Source: Auraticoccus monumenti (lineage in GTDB: Bacteria > Actinomycetota > Actinomycetes > Propionibacteriales > Propionibacteriaceae). From it: 64,000 bases of DNA. Below, one piece after another: positions 37,410 through 46,960 of the stretch. The notes under the pieces are model-generated. The model worked only from the letters and a program-made list of their open reading frames with translations. It was not told where the DNA came from and made no database searches. The translations under genes were made by a program, and so were the position numbers. The stretch lies in NCBI RefSeq assembly GCF_900101785.1, contig NZ_LT629688.1, forward strand, positions 4,154,001-4,218,000. The letters run 5' to 3'. The stretch's first letter is position 1, and each line of letters starts with the position of its first letter.

Positions 37410-39038
37410 ATGCTCAGTGATGGTGGCACCGGCTCTGTGGTCGACGCTGCCGCCGTGCTGTCCGACACGTTGACCACCCTGACGACCCTGGTGCAGGACC
37501 CGTCGGTGTTGGACCTGCTGGCGGACGACGAGCTGCTCGCTGTCTTCCGCGGTGTCGAGACCGTCCGACGTCGTCTGACCGTGGTCGACAGCGCCCTGAC
37601 GGCGGCCGCCGAGCGGCGCAGTCTGCCGGAGCGTCACTGCCAGGGCACCACCCGCCGGTTCCTCGCCTCGCTGCTCCGCCTCTCCCCCGCCGAGGCCGCT
37701 CGCCGGGCGCGCGCGGCGGAGGCGTCGGCCCCACGGACGACCATGTCCGGCGAGCCCCTGCCTCCTGTCCGCCCGGTGCTCGCCGCCGCGCAGGCGGAGG
37801 GCGAGGTCTCCGCCGAGCACACCGACATCATCCTGTCCGCGCTGGCCACCATCGACCACCGCGGCTTCGACCCCCGTGACGTCGAGCGCGCCGAGGCCAC
37901 CCTCACCCAGCACGCCCGCACCTTCGACCCTCCGGCGCTGCGTCGCCTGGCCGAGAAGGTGGTGGAGGCGGTCGACCCGGACGGGACCGTGCCGCCGGAG
38001 GAGACCCAGGCCTCGCGCCGGCAGGTGCGGCTGAGCCAGGGGCGGGACCAGCTCTGGAGGGGTTCCATCACCCTGACCCCGGCCTGCGGGGCCAAGCTGA
38101 GCACGGTGCTCCGTGCCCTGGCCGCGGACCGCAGCCGGGTCGAGCGCGACGACGGCACGGTGCAGCAGGACCTCGACCCGCGCACCCACCCCCAGCGGCT
38201 GCACGACGCCCTGGAGGCCGCCTGCGACCTGCTGCTGCGGGCCGACACCCTCCCGGCCAGCGGCGGGACGCCCGCGACGGTCCTCGTCACCCTGACCGAG
38301 GAGCAGCTGCGCACCCGCACGGGGGTGGCCCGGGTGGCCGACGGCAGCACCCTGCCGGTCCGCGACCTCGACGGCCTCGCCGGCGGAGCGGAGGTGTGGG
38401 GCGTCGTGGTGGGGGACGACGGGGTGCCGCTCCGGCTCGGGCGCACCCGCCGGATCGCCTCCCCCGGTCAGACCGTGGCCCTGATCGCCCGCGACGGCGG
38501 CTGCTCCTTCCCGGGCTGCGAGGTCGCGCCCGAGTGGTGCGAGCGTCACCACATCCAGGAGTGGTCGCGGGACGGCCGCACCGACCTGGACAACCTCGTC
38601 CTGCTCTGCCGCTACCACCACCGACACCACCTGGCCCGCGGGTGGGCGGTCCGGGTCAACGCCGCCGGGGTGCCGGAGTGGCGCCCACCGTCCTGGATCG
38701 ACCCGCAGCGTCGGGCGAGGGTGAACCACCGCATCCTCGCTCGGCTCTTCTCCGGAGAGCAGGGCACGCTCAGCGACGACCCGAGCTCATGGGACGAGCC
38801 AGACCCACCCGGTCCACCGATCGAACCCGCTGGACGTGAGGGGGCGCGTGCGCCTGACCGGTGGGATGAGCCCGACGCATGGGACGGGGCGGCCTACTGG
38901 GACGACGCCGAGGCGGACCCGGACCAGCTGCTCGAGGAGCCGTCGGACTGGGCGGGGTGGACGACGGCCGACACCGAGGCCCTGCACCAGGTGTGGCTCG
39001 CGTGGGACGCGGAGCAGGCCGGTGCAGGGAGTCGATGA
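37410..39038 (+). CDS. DUF222 / HNH endonuclease domain protein (13E12 family), copy 2
   Basis: The ATG at 37410 gives 542 residues; a reading back to 37146 would include the promoter and is rejected. The N-terminal two-thirds is DUF222 (VRRRLTVVDSALTAAAERR, later AGEVSAEHTDIILSAL-like sequence). The HNH domain has CSFPGC near residue 365, ERHHIQEWS near 378 and LCRYHH near 399. An acidic, Trp/Asp-rich tail follows. Identity with copy 1 is low outside motifs, so the two are old paralogues or separate acquisitions. The LexA-box promoter implies induction by DNA damage. It closes the plus-strand block between dnaG and dgt and ends 45 bases before the convergent dgt stop. The role of these nucleases in the SOS response is not settled. 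Confidence 0.88.
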   Translation: MLSDGGTGSVVDAAAVLSDTLTTLTTLVQDPSVLDLLADDELLAVFRGVETVRRRLTVVDSALTAAAERRSLPERHCQGTTRRFLASLLRLSPAEAARRARAAEASAPRTTMSGEPLPPVRPVLAAAQAEGEVSAEHTDIILSALATIDHRGFDPRDVERAEATLTQHARTFDPPALRRLAEKVVEAVDPDGTVPPEETQASRRQVRLSQGRDQLWRGSITLTPACGAKLSTVLRALAADRSRVERDDGTVQQDLDPRTHPQRLHDALEAACDLLLRADTLPASGGTPATVLVTLTEEQLRTRTGVARVADGSTLPVRDLDGLAGGAEVWGVVVGDDGVPLRLGRTRRIASPGQTVALIARDGGCSFPGCEVAPEWCERHHIQEWSRDGRTDLDNLVLLCRYHHRHHLARGWAVRVNAAGVPEWRPPSWIDPQRRARVNHRILARLFSGEQGTLSDDPSSWDEPDPPGPPIEPAGREGARAPDRWDEPDAWDGAAYWDDAEADPDQLLEEPSDWAGWTTADTEALHQVWLAWDAEQAGAGSR

Positions 39039-39083
39039 GGTCGAGCGTCTCGGGAGCTGGGGAGGAGCGGCCCCGCGGTGGGG

Positions 39084-40238
39084 CTACTGCAGGGCCTCGA
39101 TGCCCTTCGGGAGCCGGTCGGGGTCCCAGTCGAGCATCCGGATCGCGGTGTCGAAGGCGTAGCGGTCCGTCATCCCCCCGACCCAGGTGACGGCGGCCCG
39201 CACCGCCTCGGGGCTGCCGGGCGCCAGCCCCTCCACCTCGGGCAGCAGCGTGGGACGGTCCAGCAGGTGCTCGACCAGGGCCTTGAGGACGTCCACCACG
39301 GCCGAGGCCTGGGCCACGGACTCGGGTCGGGTGTAGATCCGCTCGTAGTTGAAGGCCCGCAGGGTGGCCAGGGCGTGCGCGGTCACCGGGTCCATCCCGA
39401 CCCGGCCGTGCTCGACCACGGTGGCGATCACCGAGCGCACCAGGACGCCCAGCTGCTCGCGCTGGGTCCGGCCGCAGACCTCCACGACCTCGGCGGGGGT
39501 GTCCTCGCGACGCAGGATGCCGGCGTGGATCGCGTCCTCCAGGTCGTGGGCGCAGTAGGCGATCCGGTCGGCCCAGGAGACGATCTCGCCCTCCACGGTG
39601 CCCGGTGCGGGCCGCGACCAGGAGTGGTTGCGGACCCCGTCCAGGGTCTCCGCACACAGGTTGAGACCGGTGAGGACCACGTCGGCGCCCCACGGCCCGT
39701 GGTCGTAGCCCTCGGCCAGGAACAGGTCGAAGGCGTCCTCGCTGGCGTGCCCGCCGGGGCCGTGGCCGCAGTCGTGGCCGAGCGCGATGGCCTCGGTCAG
39801 GGCGATGTTGGCCCCGACCCCGCGGGCGATCGAGCTGGCCACCTGCATCACCTCCAGCGCGTGGGTGAGCCGGGTGCGCTGGTGGTCGCTGGGCCACACC
39901 ACCACCTGGGTCTTGCCGGCCAGCCGGCGGAAGGCGGTGGAGTGCAGGATCCGGTCGCGGTCGCGCTCGAAGCAGGTGCGCTCGGGATCCGGCTCCTCCG
40001 GGCGGGCCCGGTTCCCCGCCCCGGAGGACCGCGTGGCCCCCGGCGTCAGGGTGAGGGCCTCGAGCTCCTCGCGTGCCCGCCGGTCCCGGACGGCCGGCGG
40101 CTGCAGCGCGGCGGCGGAGTCGCGGTGGGCGCTGACCACGGTGTCGCCGGCGTGACCGGCCATCGTCTGGGCCCACGCCACCGCACGGGGCATCAGACCA
40201 GGGGGTGGGGTGGGTCGGTCGAGATCGTCAGCGCACAT
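39084..40238 (-). CDS. dgt: deoxyguanosinetriphosphate triphosphohydrolase-like protein
   Basis: This 384-residue HD-domain enzyme hydrolyses dNTPs to the nucleoside and triphosphate, tuning nucleotide pools. TRLTHALEVMQVA near residue 130 and LGHDCGHGP near 151 supply the metal-binding H...HD residues; EIVSWADRIAYCAHDLEDA carries the third Asp. The C-terminal TDRYAFDTAIRML is typical. Length is normal for the actinobacterial form. A shorter ATG at 40193 is possible, because neither start has a clear ribosome site. It lies 33 bases after dusB in a glyS-dusB-dgt cluster. dnaG, its usual downstream neighbour, is displaced by 25 kb. Confidence 0.93.
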   Translation of the reverse strand: MCADDLDRPTPPPGLMPRAVAWAQTMAGHAGDTVVSAHRDSAAALQPPAVRDRRAREELEALTLTPGATRSSGAGNRARPEEPDPERTCFERDRDRILHSTAFRRLAGKTQVVVWPSDHQRTRLTHALEVMQVASSIARGVGANIALTEAIALGHDCGHGPGGHASEDAFDLFLAEGYDHGPWGADVVLTGLNLCAETLDGVRNHSWSRPAPGTVEGEIVSWADRIAYCAHDLEDAIHAGILRREDTPAEVVEVCGRTQREQLGVLVRSVIATVVEHGRVGMDPVTAHALATLRAFNYERIYTRPESVAQASAVVDVLKALVEHLLDRPTLLPEVEGLAPGSPEAVRAAVTWVGGMTDRYAFDTAIRMLDWDPDRLPKGIEALQ

Positions 40239-40271
40239 CGTCGGCCAGCGTAGTCGGGACGGGCGTCCGGC

Positions 40272-41450
40272 TCAGCCCCCGGAGACGTCGTCCTCGGCGT
40301 CGGCCAGGTCCAGGTCGGTGCCGCAGGTGTCGTCCAGCCAGCCCTGGGGCACGACCACCTTGCTGCGCGGGTTGCCCCGCCGCCCGCGCGGCGCCCCGAG
40401 CTCGCTGACCGGGAACGGTGCGGTCGGGTCGAGCTGATCCAGCTGGGCGTCCAGGTCGGCGAGTGAGGAGACGGTGGCCAGGCCGCGACGGACCTCGCCA
40501 CCGACGGGGAAGCCCTTGAAGTACCAGGCCATGTGCTTGCGCAGGTCCCGCAGCCCGCGCTCCTCCCCCATCATCTCGGCCAGCAGCTCGGCGTGCCGGC
40601 GGACCGTGGCCGCCACCTCGCCGAGGGTGGGCAGCGCGGTGGAGGGCTCCCCGAGGAAGGCCCGGGTGAGGTCGCTGAACAGCCAGGGGCGTCCGAGGCA
40701 GCCGCGTCCCACCACCACGCCGGCGGCCCCGGTCTGCTCGACCATGCGCAGGGCGTCGGCGGCCTCCCAGATGTCGCCGTTGCCGAGCACCGGGATGTCG
40801 ACGGCCTCGACCAGCCGCGCGATGGCGTCCCACCGGGCGGTGCCGGAGTAGGACTGGGCCACGGTCCGCCCGTGCAGGGCGATCGCGGACACGCCGCTCT
40901 CCTGGGCGATCCGGCCGGCGTCGAGGTAGGTCAGGTGGTCCTCGTCGATGCCCATCCGGGTCTTGCAGGTGACCGGGACCCCGTGCCGGCCGGCCGCCTT
41001 CACCGTGGCGGTGAGGATGGCCCGCAGCAGGTCCCGCTTCCAGGGCAGCACCCCACCGCCGCCCTTGCGGGTGACCTTGGGCACCGGGCAGCCGAAGTTG
41101 AGGTCGACGTGGGTGACCCCGAACTCCCCGCACAGGATGTTGGCGGCCTGCCCCATGTAGTGCGGGTCGACCCCGTACAGCTGGACCGAGCGCACCTTCT
41201 CCCCCGGGTCGAAGCCGAGCATCGACAGCGTCTTGGGGTCGCGCTCGACCAGCCCGCGGCTGGTGATCATCTCGCAGACGAAGAGCCCGGCGGGGCGCAG
41301 GTCACCGGCCCCGCGCTCGGCCTGCTCACGGCAGAGCCGGCGGTAGGCGACGTTGGTGATCCCGGCCATCGGGGCGAGCACCACCGGCACCGGGACCTCG
41401 GTGGGACCGAGGTGCAGCGGGCGGGCGGGGGTCGTCAGCGTCTGGCTCAT
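40272..41450 (-). CDS. dusB: tRNA-dihydrouridine synthase
   Basis: This 392-residue FMN enzyme reduces uridines in the tRNA D-loop. APMAGITNVAYRRLC (residues 26-40) is the FMN-binding signature, NFGCPVPKV holds the catalytic Cys121, and the barrel motifs HGRT and GNGDI follow. VVVGRGCLGRPW near the end of the barrel is typical. The C-terminal half is the helical tRNA-binding domain. I start at the ATG at 41450 rather than the GTG nine bases earlier. It lies 64 bases after glyS and 33 before dgt on the same strand, a likely operon. Confidence 0.93.
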   Translation of the reverse strand: MSQTLTTPARPLHLGPTEVPVPVVLAPMAGITNVAYRRLCREQAERGAGDLRPAGLFVCEMITSRGLVERDPKTLSMLGFDPGEKVRSVQLYGVDPHYMGQAANILCGEFGVTHVDLNFGCPVPKVTRKGGGGVLPWKRDLLRAILTATVKAAGRHGVPVTCKTRMGIDEDHLTYLDAGRIAQESGVSAIALHGRTVAQSYSGTARWDAIARLVEAVDIPVLGNGDIWEAADALRMVEQTGAAGVVVGRGCLGRPWLFSDLTRAFLGEPSTALPTLGEVAATVRRHAELLAEMMGEERGLRDLRKHMAWYFKGFPVGGEVRRGLATVSSLADLDAQLDQLDPTAPFPVSELGAPRGRRGNPRSKVVVPQGWLDDTCGTDLDLADAEDDVSGG

Positions 41451-41514
41451 GGCCCGCACATCCTAGTCGCGTGGCTCCTGCGCGACGTCGTCGTGACGAC
41501 CCCCGCCCTCGTGC

Positions 41515-42903
<1,389 letters not shown>

Positions 42904-42985
42904 GAGCTGCTCCTCTACTCGGTGCACGCGATGTACGTGCTCGGGCGTCCGGCTGACGTCCGGTCCAGCCGGACAGACTAGTACG

Positions 42986-43026
42986 CGCGAGGACCGCCCA
43001 CCTCCAGGTTGTGGACGGTCCTCGCG
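42986..43026 (-). terminator. strong hairpin after the MFS gene
   Basis: CGCGAGGACCG (42986-42996) and CGGTCCTCGCG (43016-43026) form a perfect 11-bp stem, with an inner CCAC/GTGG extension. On the minus strand it begins 22 bases after the MFS stop codon, so it probably ends the MarR-MFS transcript before the glyS promoter. Confidence 0.8.
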
Positions 43027-43047
43027 GGCGTGGCCGGTGTGTCGGGT

Positions 43048-44721
43048 TCAGCGGCGCCGAGCGGGCTCGGTCTCGGCGTGGCGGGCGTCGACCTCGTCGC
43101 TGCCTGCGGCCTCGCCGCCGGCCAGCGCGTGCTCCGCGGCGGCCGGCACGGACTCCGTCTCCGGCGCCACGGCCGGGGCCAGGGTGTCGCGCAGCGGAAC
43201 GTGCTTGATGAACAGCGTGGCCACGACGGCCAGCCCGGCCAGCGGCAGCGCGGCCAGGAAGACCACGTGCATGGCGTCGGCCAGACCCATCCGGATCGCC
43301 TCGGCGACCGGCGCGGGCAGCCCGGCCAGGACGGTCGGGTCCAGCACCGAGCCGGCGTCGACCCCGCTGGCCGCGTCGCCCGCACCGGGGGGCAGGTGAC
43401 GACCGATGGCCGGGCCCAGCTGGGAGGTCATCACGGTGCCCAGCACCGCGACCCCGACGGTGGCGCCGGCGTTGCGGAAGAACTGGGTGGCCGCGGTGGC
43501 CACCCCCATGTCGCGGGCCTCGACCGCGTTCTGCACGACCAGCGTGTAGGTCTGCAGGCAGGCGCCCAGACCCAGTCCGATGACCACCATGGTGAGGCTG
43601 AGCTCGAGGTTGGACGAGCCGTAGTGGACCCGCGTCAGCAGCGCGTAGCCGCCCAGCAGGACCAGCGTCCCGGCCACCATGAAGCCCTTGTAGCGGCCGG
43701 TGCGGGTGATCAGCACGCCGACCAGCATCGAGGTGCCGATCATGGCCACGCTCATCGGCATCACGATCAGCCCGGAGTTGGTGGCGTCCACCCCGAGCAC
43801 GCCCTGGGCGTAGACCGGGATGTAGAAGATGGCGCCGAACATCACCATGGCGATGAACAGCGAGGCGATCGCGGAGAAGGTGAAGACGCTCTGGCGGAAC
43901 ATCCGCAGCGGCAGGATCGGCTCGGGGTGACGCAGCTCCAGCGGGATCAGCACCGCGAGGGCGACGGCGCCGACGACGTAGAGCCCGACCACCTGGACCG
44001 AGGCCCACGGGTAGCTGGTTCCGCCCCAGGAGGTGGCCAGCAGGATCGAGACGAGCGCGACCGACAGGGTGACCGCACCCGCGACGTCCACACGGGCGTC
44101 ACGGCGCTGGTGGTCCAGGTGCAGGAACTTCACGATGAAGACCAGCGCGGCCAGGCCGAGCGGGATGGTGACGAAGAACAGCCAGCGCCAGCCGAGGTTG
44201 TCGGTGATGGCGCCACCGGCCAGCGGTCCGGCGACGGAGGAGAAGCCGAAGACCGCACCCATCAGGCCCTGGTACTTGCCACGCTGCCGCGGCGGGATGA
44301 TGTCGCCGATGATCGTCTGCGACAGCGGCATCAGGATGCCCATGCCGGCACCCTGGACGGCGCGGGCGCCCACCAGCCACCAGAAGTCCTGGGCCAGGCC
44401 CGAGAGCACCGAGCCGGCCATGAAGACGACCAGCCCGGCGATGTAGAAGCCGCGGCGCCCGTAGAGGTCGGAGAGCTTGCCGACGATGGGCGTGACCACC
44501 GCGGCGACCAGCATGGCGGCGGTGGCCAGCCAGCTGTAGTGGGCCATCCCGCCCAGCTCGGCGACGATGATCGGCATCGCCGGGGAGACGATGGTCTGGC
44601 TGATCGAGGCGACCAGCATGCCGAGCATCAGCCCGGCGAAGATGGTGCGGACGCGCGGGTCCAGCCCGGGAGCGGGCGCCTCGTCGGTCCCGGGTGCGGT
44701 GTCGGTGGTCGCCGCGCTCAT
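43048..44721 (-). CDS. MFS drug efflux transporter, DHA2 (14-TM) family
   Basis: This 557-residue membrane protein uses the proton gradient to export drugs or toxic metabolites. The start at 44721 forms an ATGA overlap with the MarR stop; a frame back to 45243 is antisense-like sequence within marR. SQTIVSPAMPIIVAELGG in helix 1, GKLSDLYGRRGFY (motif A), RAVQGAGMGILMPL and GPLAGGAITDNLGWRWLFFVTIPLG (motif C) define DHA2. About fourteen helices are visible, ending in a hydrophilic Ala/Glu-rich tail. Coupling to a MarR gene implies ligand-induced expression. The substrate is unknown. Confidence 0.92.
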   Translation of the reverse strand: MSAATTDTAPGTDEAPAPGLDPRVRTIFAGLMLGMLVASISQTIVSPAMPIIVAELGGMAHYSWLATAAMLVAAVVTPIVGKLSDLYGRRGFYIAGLVVFMAGSVLSGLAQDFWWLVGARAVQGAGMGILMPLSQTIIGDIIPPRQRGKYQGLMGAVFGFSSVAGPLAGGAITDNLGWRWLFFVTIPLGLAALVFIVKFLHLDHQRRDARVDVAGAVTLSVALVSILLATSWGGTSYPWASVQVVGLYVVGAVALAVLIPLELRHPEPILPLRMFRQSVFTFSAIASLFIAMVMFGAIFYIPVYAQGVLGVDATNSGLIVMPMSVAMIGTSMLVGVLITRTGRYKGFMVAGTLVLLGGYALLTRVHYGSSNLELSLTMVVIGLGLGACLQTYTLVVQNAVEARDMGVATAATQFFRNAGATVGVAVLGTVMTSQLGPAIGRHLPPGAGDAASGVDAGSVLDPTVLAGLPAPVAEAIRMGLADAMHVVFLAALPLAGLAVVATLFIKHVPLRDTLAPAVAPETESVPAAAEHALAGGEAAGSDEVDARHAETEPARRR

Positions 44722-45236
44722 GCGGGCTCCTTCTCTGGTTCGGTCAGCAGGGTGGCGAGCTCGGCGTTGAGCTGGGTCAGCAGGGAGGTCAGCCGGCGAC
44801 GGTCGTCGGCGGGCCAGCGCGACAGCGCGCGACGGACCAGCTCGCGCCGGGCCTCGCGGTCGCGGGACCAGGCGGCCGAGCCGTCGGCGGTGAGGATGAC
44901 GCGACGGGCACGGCGGTCGTCGGGGTCGGGGACGCGGGTCAGCAGGCCGCAGCGCTCCAGGGCGGTGACGTGGCGGCTCACGGTGGAGGCGTCCAGCCCG
45001 AGGTCGGCGGCCAGGTCCTGCAGCCGCGACGGGCCCCGGTCGTGGACCGTGGAGAGCACCCCGAAGGTGTGCTCGTCCAGCTCGAGCCCGACCCGGTCCG
45101 CACCGCGCTGCCACTGGCGCAGCCGGCGGAAGAAGGAGCGCAGCTCGCGCTCCAGCACCGGCACGTCCTCCTGCCCGGGGACGACGACGTCCTCCGGCCC
45201 CGGCACGTGCACGGGGCGGGAGGACGTCAGTTGCAT
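44718..45236 (-). CDS. MarR-family transcriptional regulator
   Basis: This 172-residue winged-helix repressor starts at the ATG at 45236. ERELRSFFRRLRQWQRGADRV forms the dimerisation helix, LQDLAADLGLDASTVSRHVTALERCGLLTR is the HTH, and DPDDRRARRVILTADG is the wing. It overlaps the efflux gene by ATGA, so both are one operon. A palindromic site in its own promoter suggests autorepression of the marR-MFS operon until an inducer binds. Confidence 0.92.
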   Translation of the reverse strand: MQLTSSRPVHVPGPEDVVVPGQEDVPVLERELRSFFRRLRQWQRGADRVGLELDEHTFGVLSTVHDRGPSRLQDLAADLGLDASTVSRHVTALERCGLLTRVPDPDDRRARRVILTADGSAAWSRDREARRELVRRALSRWPADDRRRLTSLLTQLNAELATLLTEPEKEPA

Positions 45237-45243
45237 GCTGCAC

Positions 45244-45272
45244 ACACTAACCACAAAGTGCAGTCACTGCAA
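45244..45272 (-). promoter_or_regulatory. marR-MFS promoter with palindromic operator
   Basis: On the minus strand TTGCAG (45267-45272) and TAGTGT (45244-45249) are 17 bases apart, ending 7 bases before the ATG. The 13-base palindrome TGCAGTCACTGCA (45259-45271) overlaps the -35 and spacer, a natural position for the MarR operator. Confidence 0.6.
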
Positions 45273-45300
45273 AAATATTCCGGCAGATCGCCGTAGCGGG

Positions 45301-46245
45301 TCAGACCGCGAGGAGCTCCGCCGCGGGGACGCCGGAGTGGCGCAGCAGGTCGGCCAGCTGCTCCGGCGTGCGGGCCGAGGCGATGGGGGCACCGACCACC
45401 TCGCGGGCCCGCAGCCAGTCCAGCGCCACGGTGGCCACCGGGACGTCGCGCGCCTCGGCCAGACCGCGCAGCCGCTCCAGCACGGCCACCTTCGCCGGGT
45501 CCTGCAGCATCCGCTCACCGGACCGCGCGCGGACCGAGTCCACGCTCGCCCCGGGGCGGTACTTGCCGCTGAGGAAGCCACTGGCCAGCGCCGAGTAGGG
45601 CAGCTCGACGACGCCGAGCTCGCCCAGGGCGGGCACCAGCTCACCCTCGATCCGTCGGTCGACGGCGTTCCAGGGGTCCTGGGAGTAGGTGAAGGGGGTC
45701 CAGCCGTGGCGGGCGGCGAGCTCGTTGGCCGACCGCAGCCGTGCGGGGGTGAAGTTCGACGCCCCCAGCGCGCGGACCCGTCCGGACTCCACCAGGGCGT
45801 GGAAGGCCTCCAGGTACTCCTCCTGGGGGACGTCCTCGTCGTCCTGGTGGGCGTAGTAGAGGTCGATGGGGTCGCTCTGCAGCCGCTCCAGCGACTCCTC
45901 CGCCGCCCGGGCCACGTTGGCCGCCGACAGCCCGGGGCGGCCGCTGTACTTGGCCACCTTGGTGGCCACCAGGACGTCGTCGCGGCGCCCGCGCCGGGCC
46001 AGCCACTCCCCGACGATGCGCTCGGACTCCCCGCCGGAGTTGCCGTCCACCCACTCGGAGTAGACGTCGGCGGTGTCGACCATCCGCCCGCCGGCCGCGG
46101 CGAAGGCGTCCAGCACCTCGCGGCTCTGCCCGGCGTCGGCGGACCAGCCGAAGACGTTGCCGCCGAGGACCAGCGGCCCGAGGTCGCCCAGCGGTGCGCC
46201 GTCGCCCGTGGCGGAGGTGGTCGTGGTGGGTGCGTCAGTGCTCAT
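45301..46245 (-). CDS. aldo/keto reductase
   Basis: This 314-residue TIM-barrel NADPH-dependent oxidoreductase starts at the ATG at 46245. MVDTADVYSEW supplies the catalytic Asp and Tyr, VATKVAKY the Lys and YYAHQDDED the His of the tetrad. GASNFTPARL and the C-terminal ASARTPEQLADLL match the cofactor-binding end. It is the Tas/YajO-like group acting on small carbonyls; the natural substrate is unknown. A TetR gene is divergent 61 bases away and may control it. The upstream frame extension into the TetR gene is spurious. Confidence 0.9.
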   Translation of the reverse strand: MSTDAPTTTTSATGDGAPLGDLGPLVLGGNVFGWSADAGQSREVLDAFAAAGGRMVDTADVYSEWVDGNSGGESERIVGEWLARRGRRDDVLVATKVAKYSGRPGLSAANVARAAEESLERLQSDPIDLYYAHQDDEDVPQEEYLEAFHALVESGRVRALGASNFTPARLRSANELAARHGWTPFTYSQDPWNAVDRRIEGELVPALGELGVVELPYSALASGFLSGKYRPGASVDSVRARSGERMLQDPAKVAVLERLRGLAEARDVPVATVALDWLRAREVVGAPIASARTPEQLADLLRHSGVPAAELLAV

Positions 46246-46293
46246 GTCCTGCCCAACCGCGTGCGGGGCGGGGCTTGTTCCCGGCCGGACCCC

Positions 46294-46299
46294 TATGCT
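46294..46299 (+). promoter_or_regulatory. -10 element (TATGCT) of a leaderless tetR transcript
   Basis: TATGCT lies 7 bases before the ATG at 46307, leaving no room for a ribosome site, so the transcript is probably leaderless. No correctly spaced -35 is evident: TTGTTC lies 13 bases upstream, which is too close. Confidence 0.4.
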
Positions 46300-46306
46300 C
46301 GGGCCC

Positions 46307-46927
46307 ATGGCCGAGGCGAACCCCCGCGGCGTGCGCGACGAGAAGAAGCGCGCGACCCGGCACAACCTGCGGCTGGCCGCCCTCCGGCTGGTCGACGAAC
46401 GCGGCCTGGACGGCACCACCACCGACGACATCGCCGCAGCCGCCGGGGTCTCCCCGCGCACCTTCTTCAACTACTTCCCCACCAAGGAGTCCGCCCTGGT
46501 CGGGGTGGACTCCGAGCTGGCCGAGGCGATCCTGAGCGCCATCCGGGAGCGCCCGGCCGAGGAGCCCCCGCTGACCGTGATGCGCGAGGTCTTCCTGTCC
46601 TTCGCCGAGGTGGCCGCCGCCGACCGGGACCTCTGGGCGCTGCGGATCACGGTGGCCCGCGCCAACCCCCCGCTGATGTCGCACGTGTTCGGCAACTCCA
46701 CCAAGTGGGACCGCCAGGTCGCCGAGGCCATCGCGGAGCGGACCGGCCGGGACCACCACACCGACCCCTACCCCGCCCTGGTCGCCTCGGTGGCCAACGC
46801 CGCCCGCCGCTCCGCGGTGCACCGCTGGGCCATCTCCGACTCCGAGGCCCCGCTGCAGGAGGCCATCGCGGCCGCCTTCGACCTGCTGGCCGCGGGTCTG
46901 CCCGAACCGGACCGCGCCGGCGGCTGA
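46307..46927 (+). CDS. TetR/AcrR-family transcriptional regulator
   Basis: This 206-residue protein has the N-terminal TetR HTH (RHNLRLAALRLVDERGLDGTTTDDIAAAAGVSPRTFFNYFPTKESAL, residues about 18-62). A helical ligand-binding domain follows, with a late segment typical of the MftR/TetR C-terminal group. It is divergent from the aldo/keto reductase with a 61-base shared control region, and 33 bases upstream of the peptidase on the same strand, so it may regulate either. The ligand is unknown. Confidence 0.9.
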   Translation: MAEANPRGVRDEKKRATRHNLRLAALRLVDERGLDGTTTDDIAAAAGVSPRTFFNYFPTKESALVGVDSELAEAILSAIRERPAEEPPLTVMREVFLSFAEVAAADRDLWALRITVARANPPLMSHVFGNSTKWDRQVAEAIAERTGRDHHTDPYPALVASVANAARRSAVHRWAISDSEAPLQEAIAAAFDLLAAGLPEPDRAGG

Positions 46928-46960
46928 TCGCGACGACGTCCCCCGTGGCAGGGTGAGGTC

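Noticed and set aside
44722-45243. Frame joining extra N-terminal sequence to the MFS transporter.
   Set aside because: It lies out of frame within marR; the ATGA overlap marks the true MFS start.
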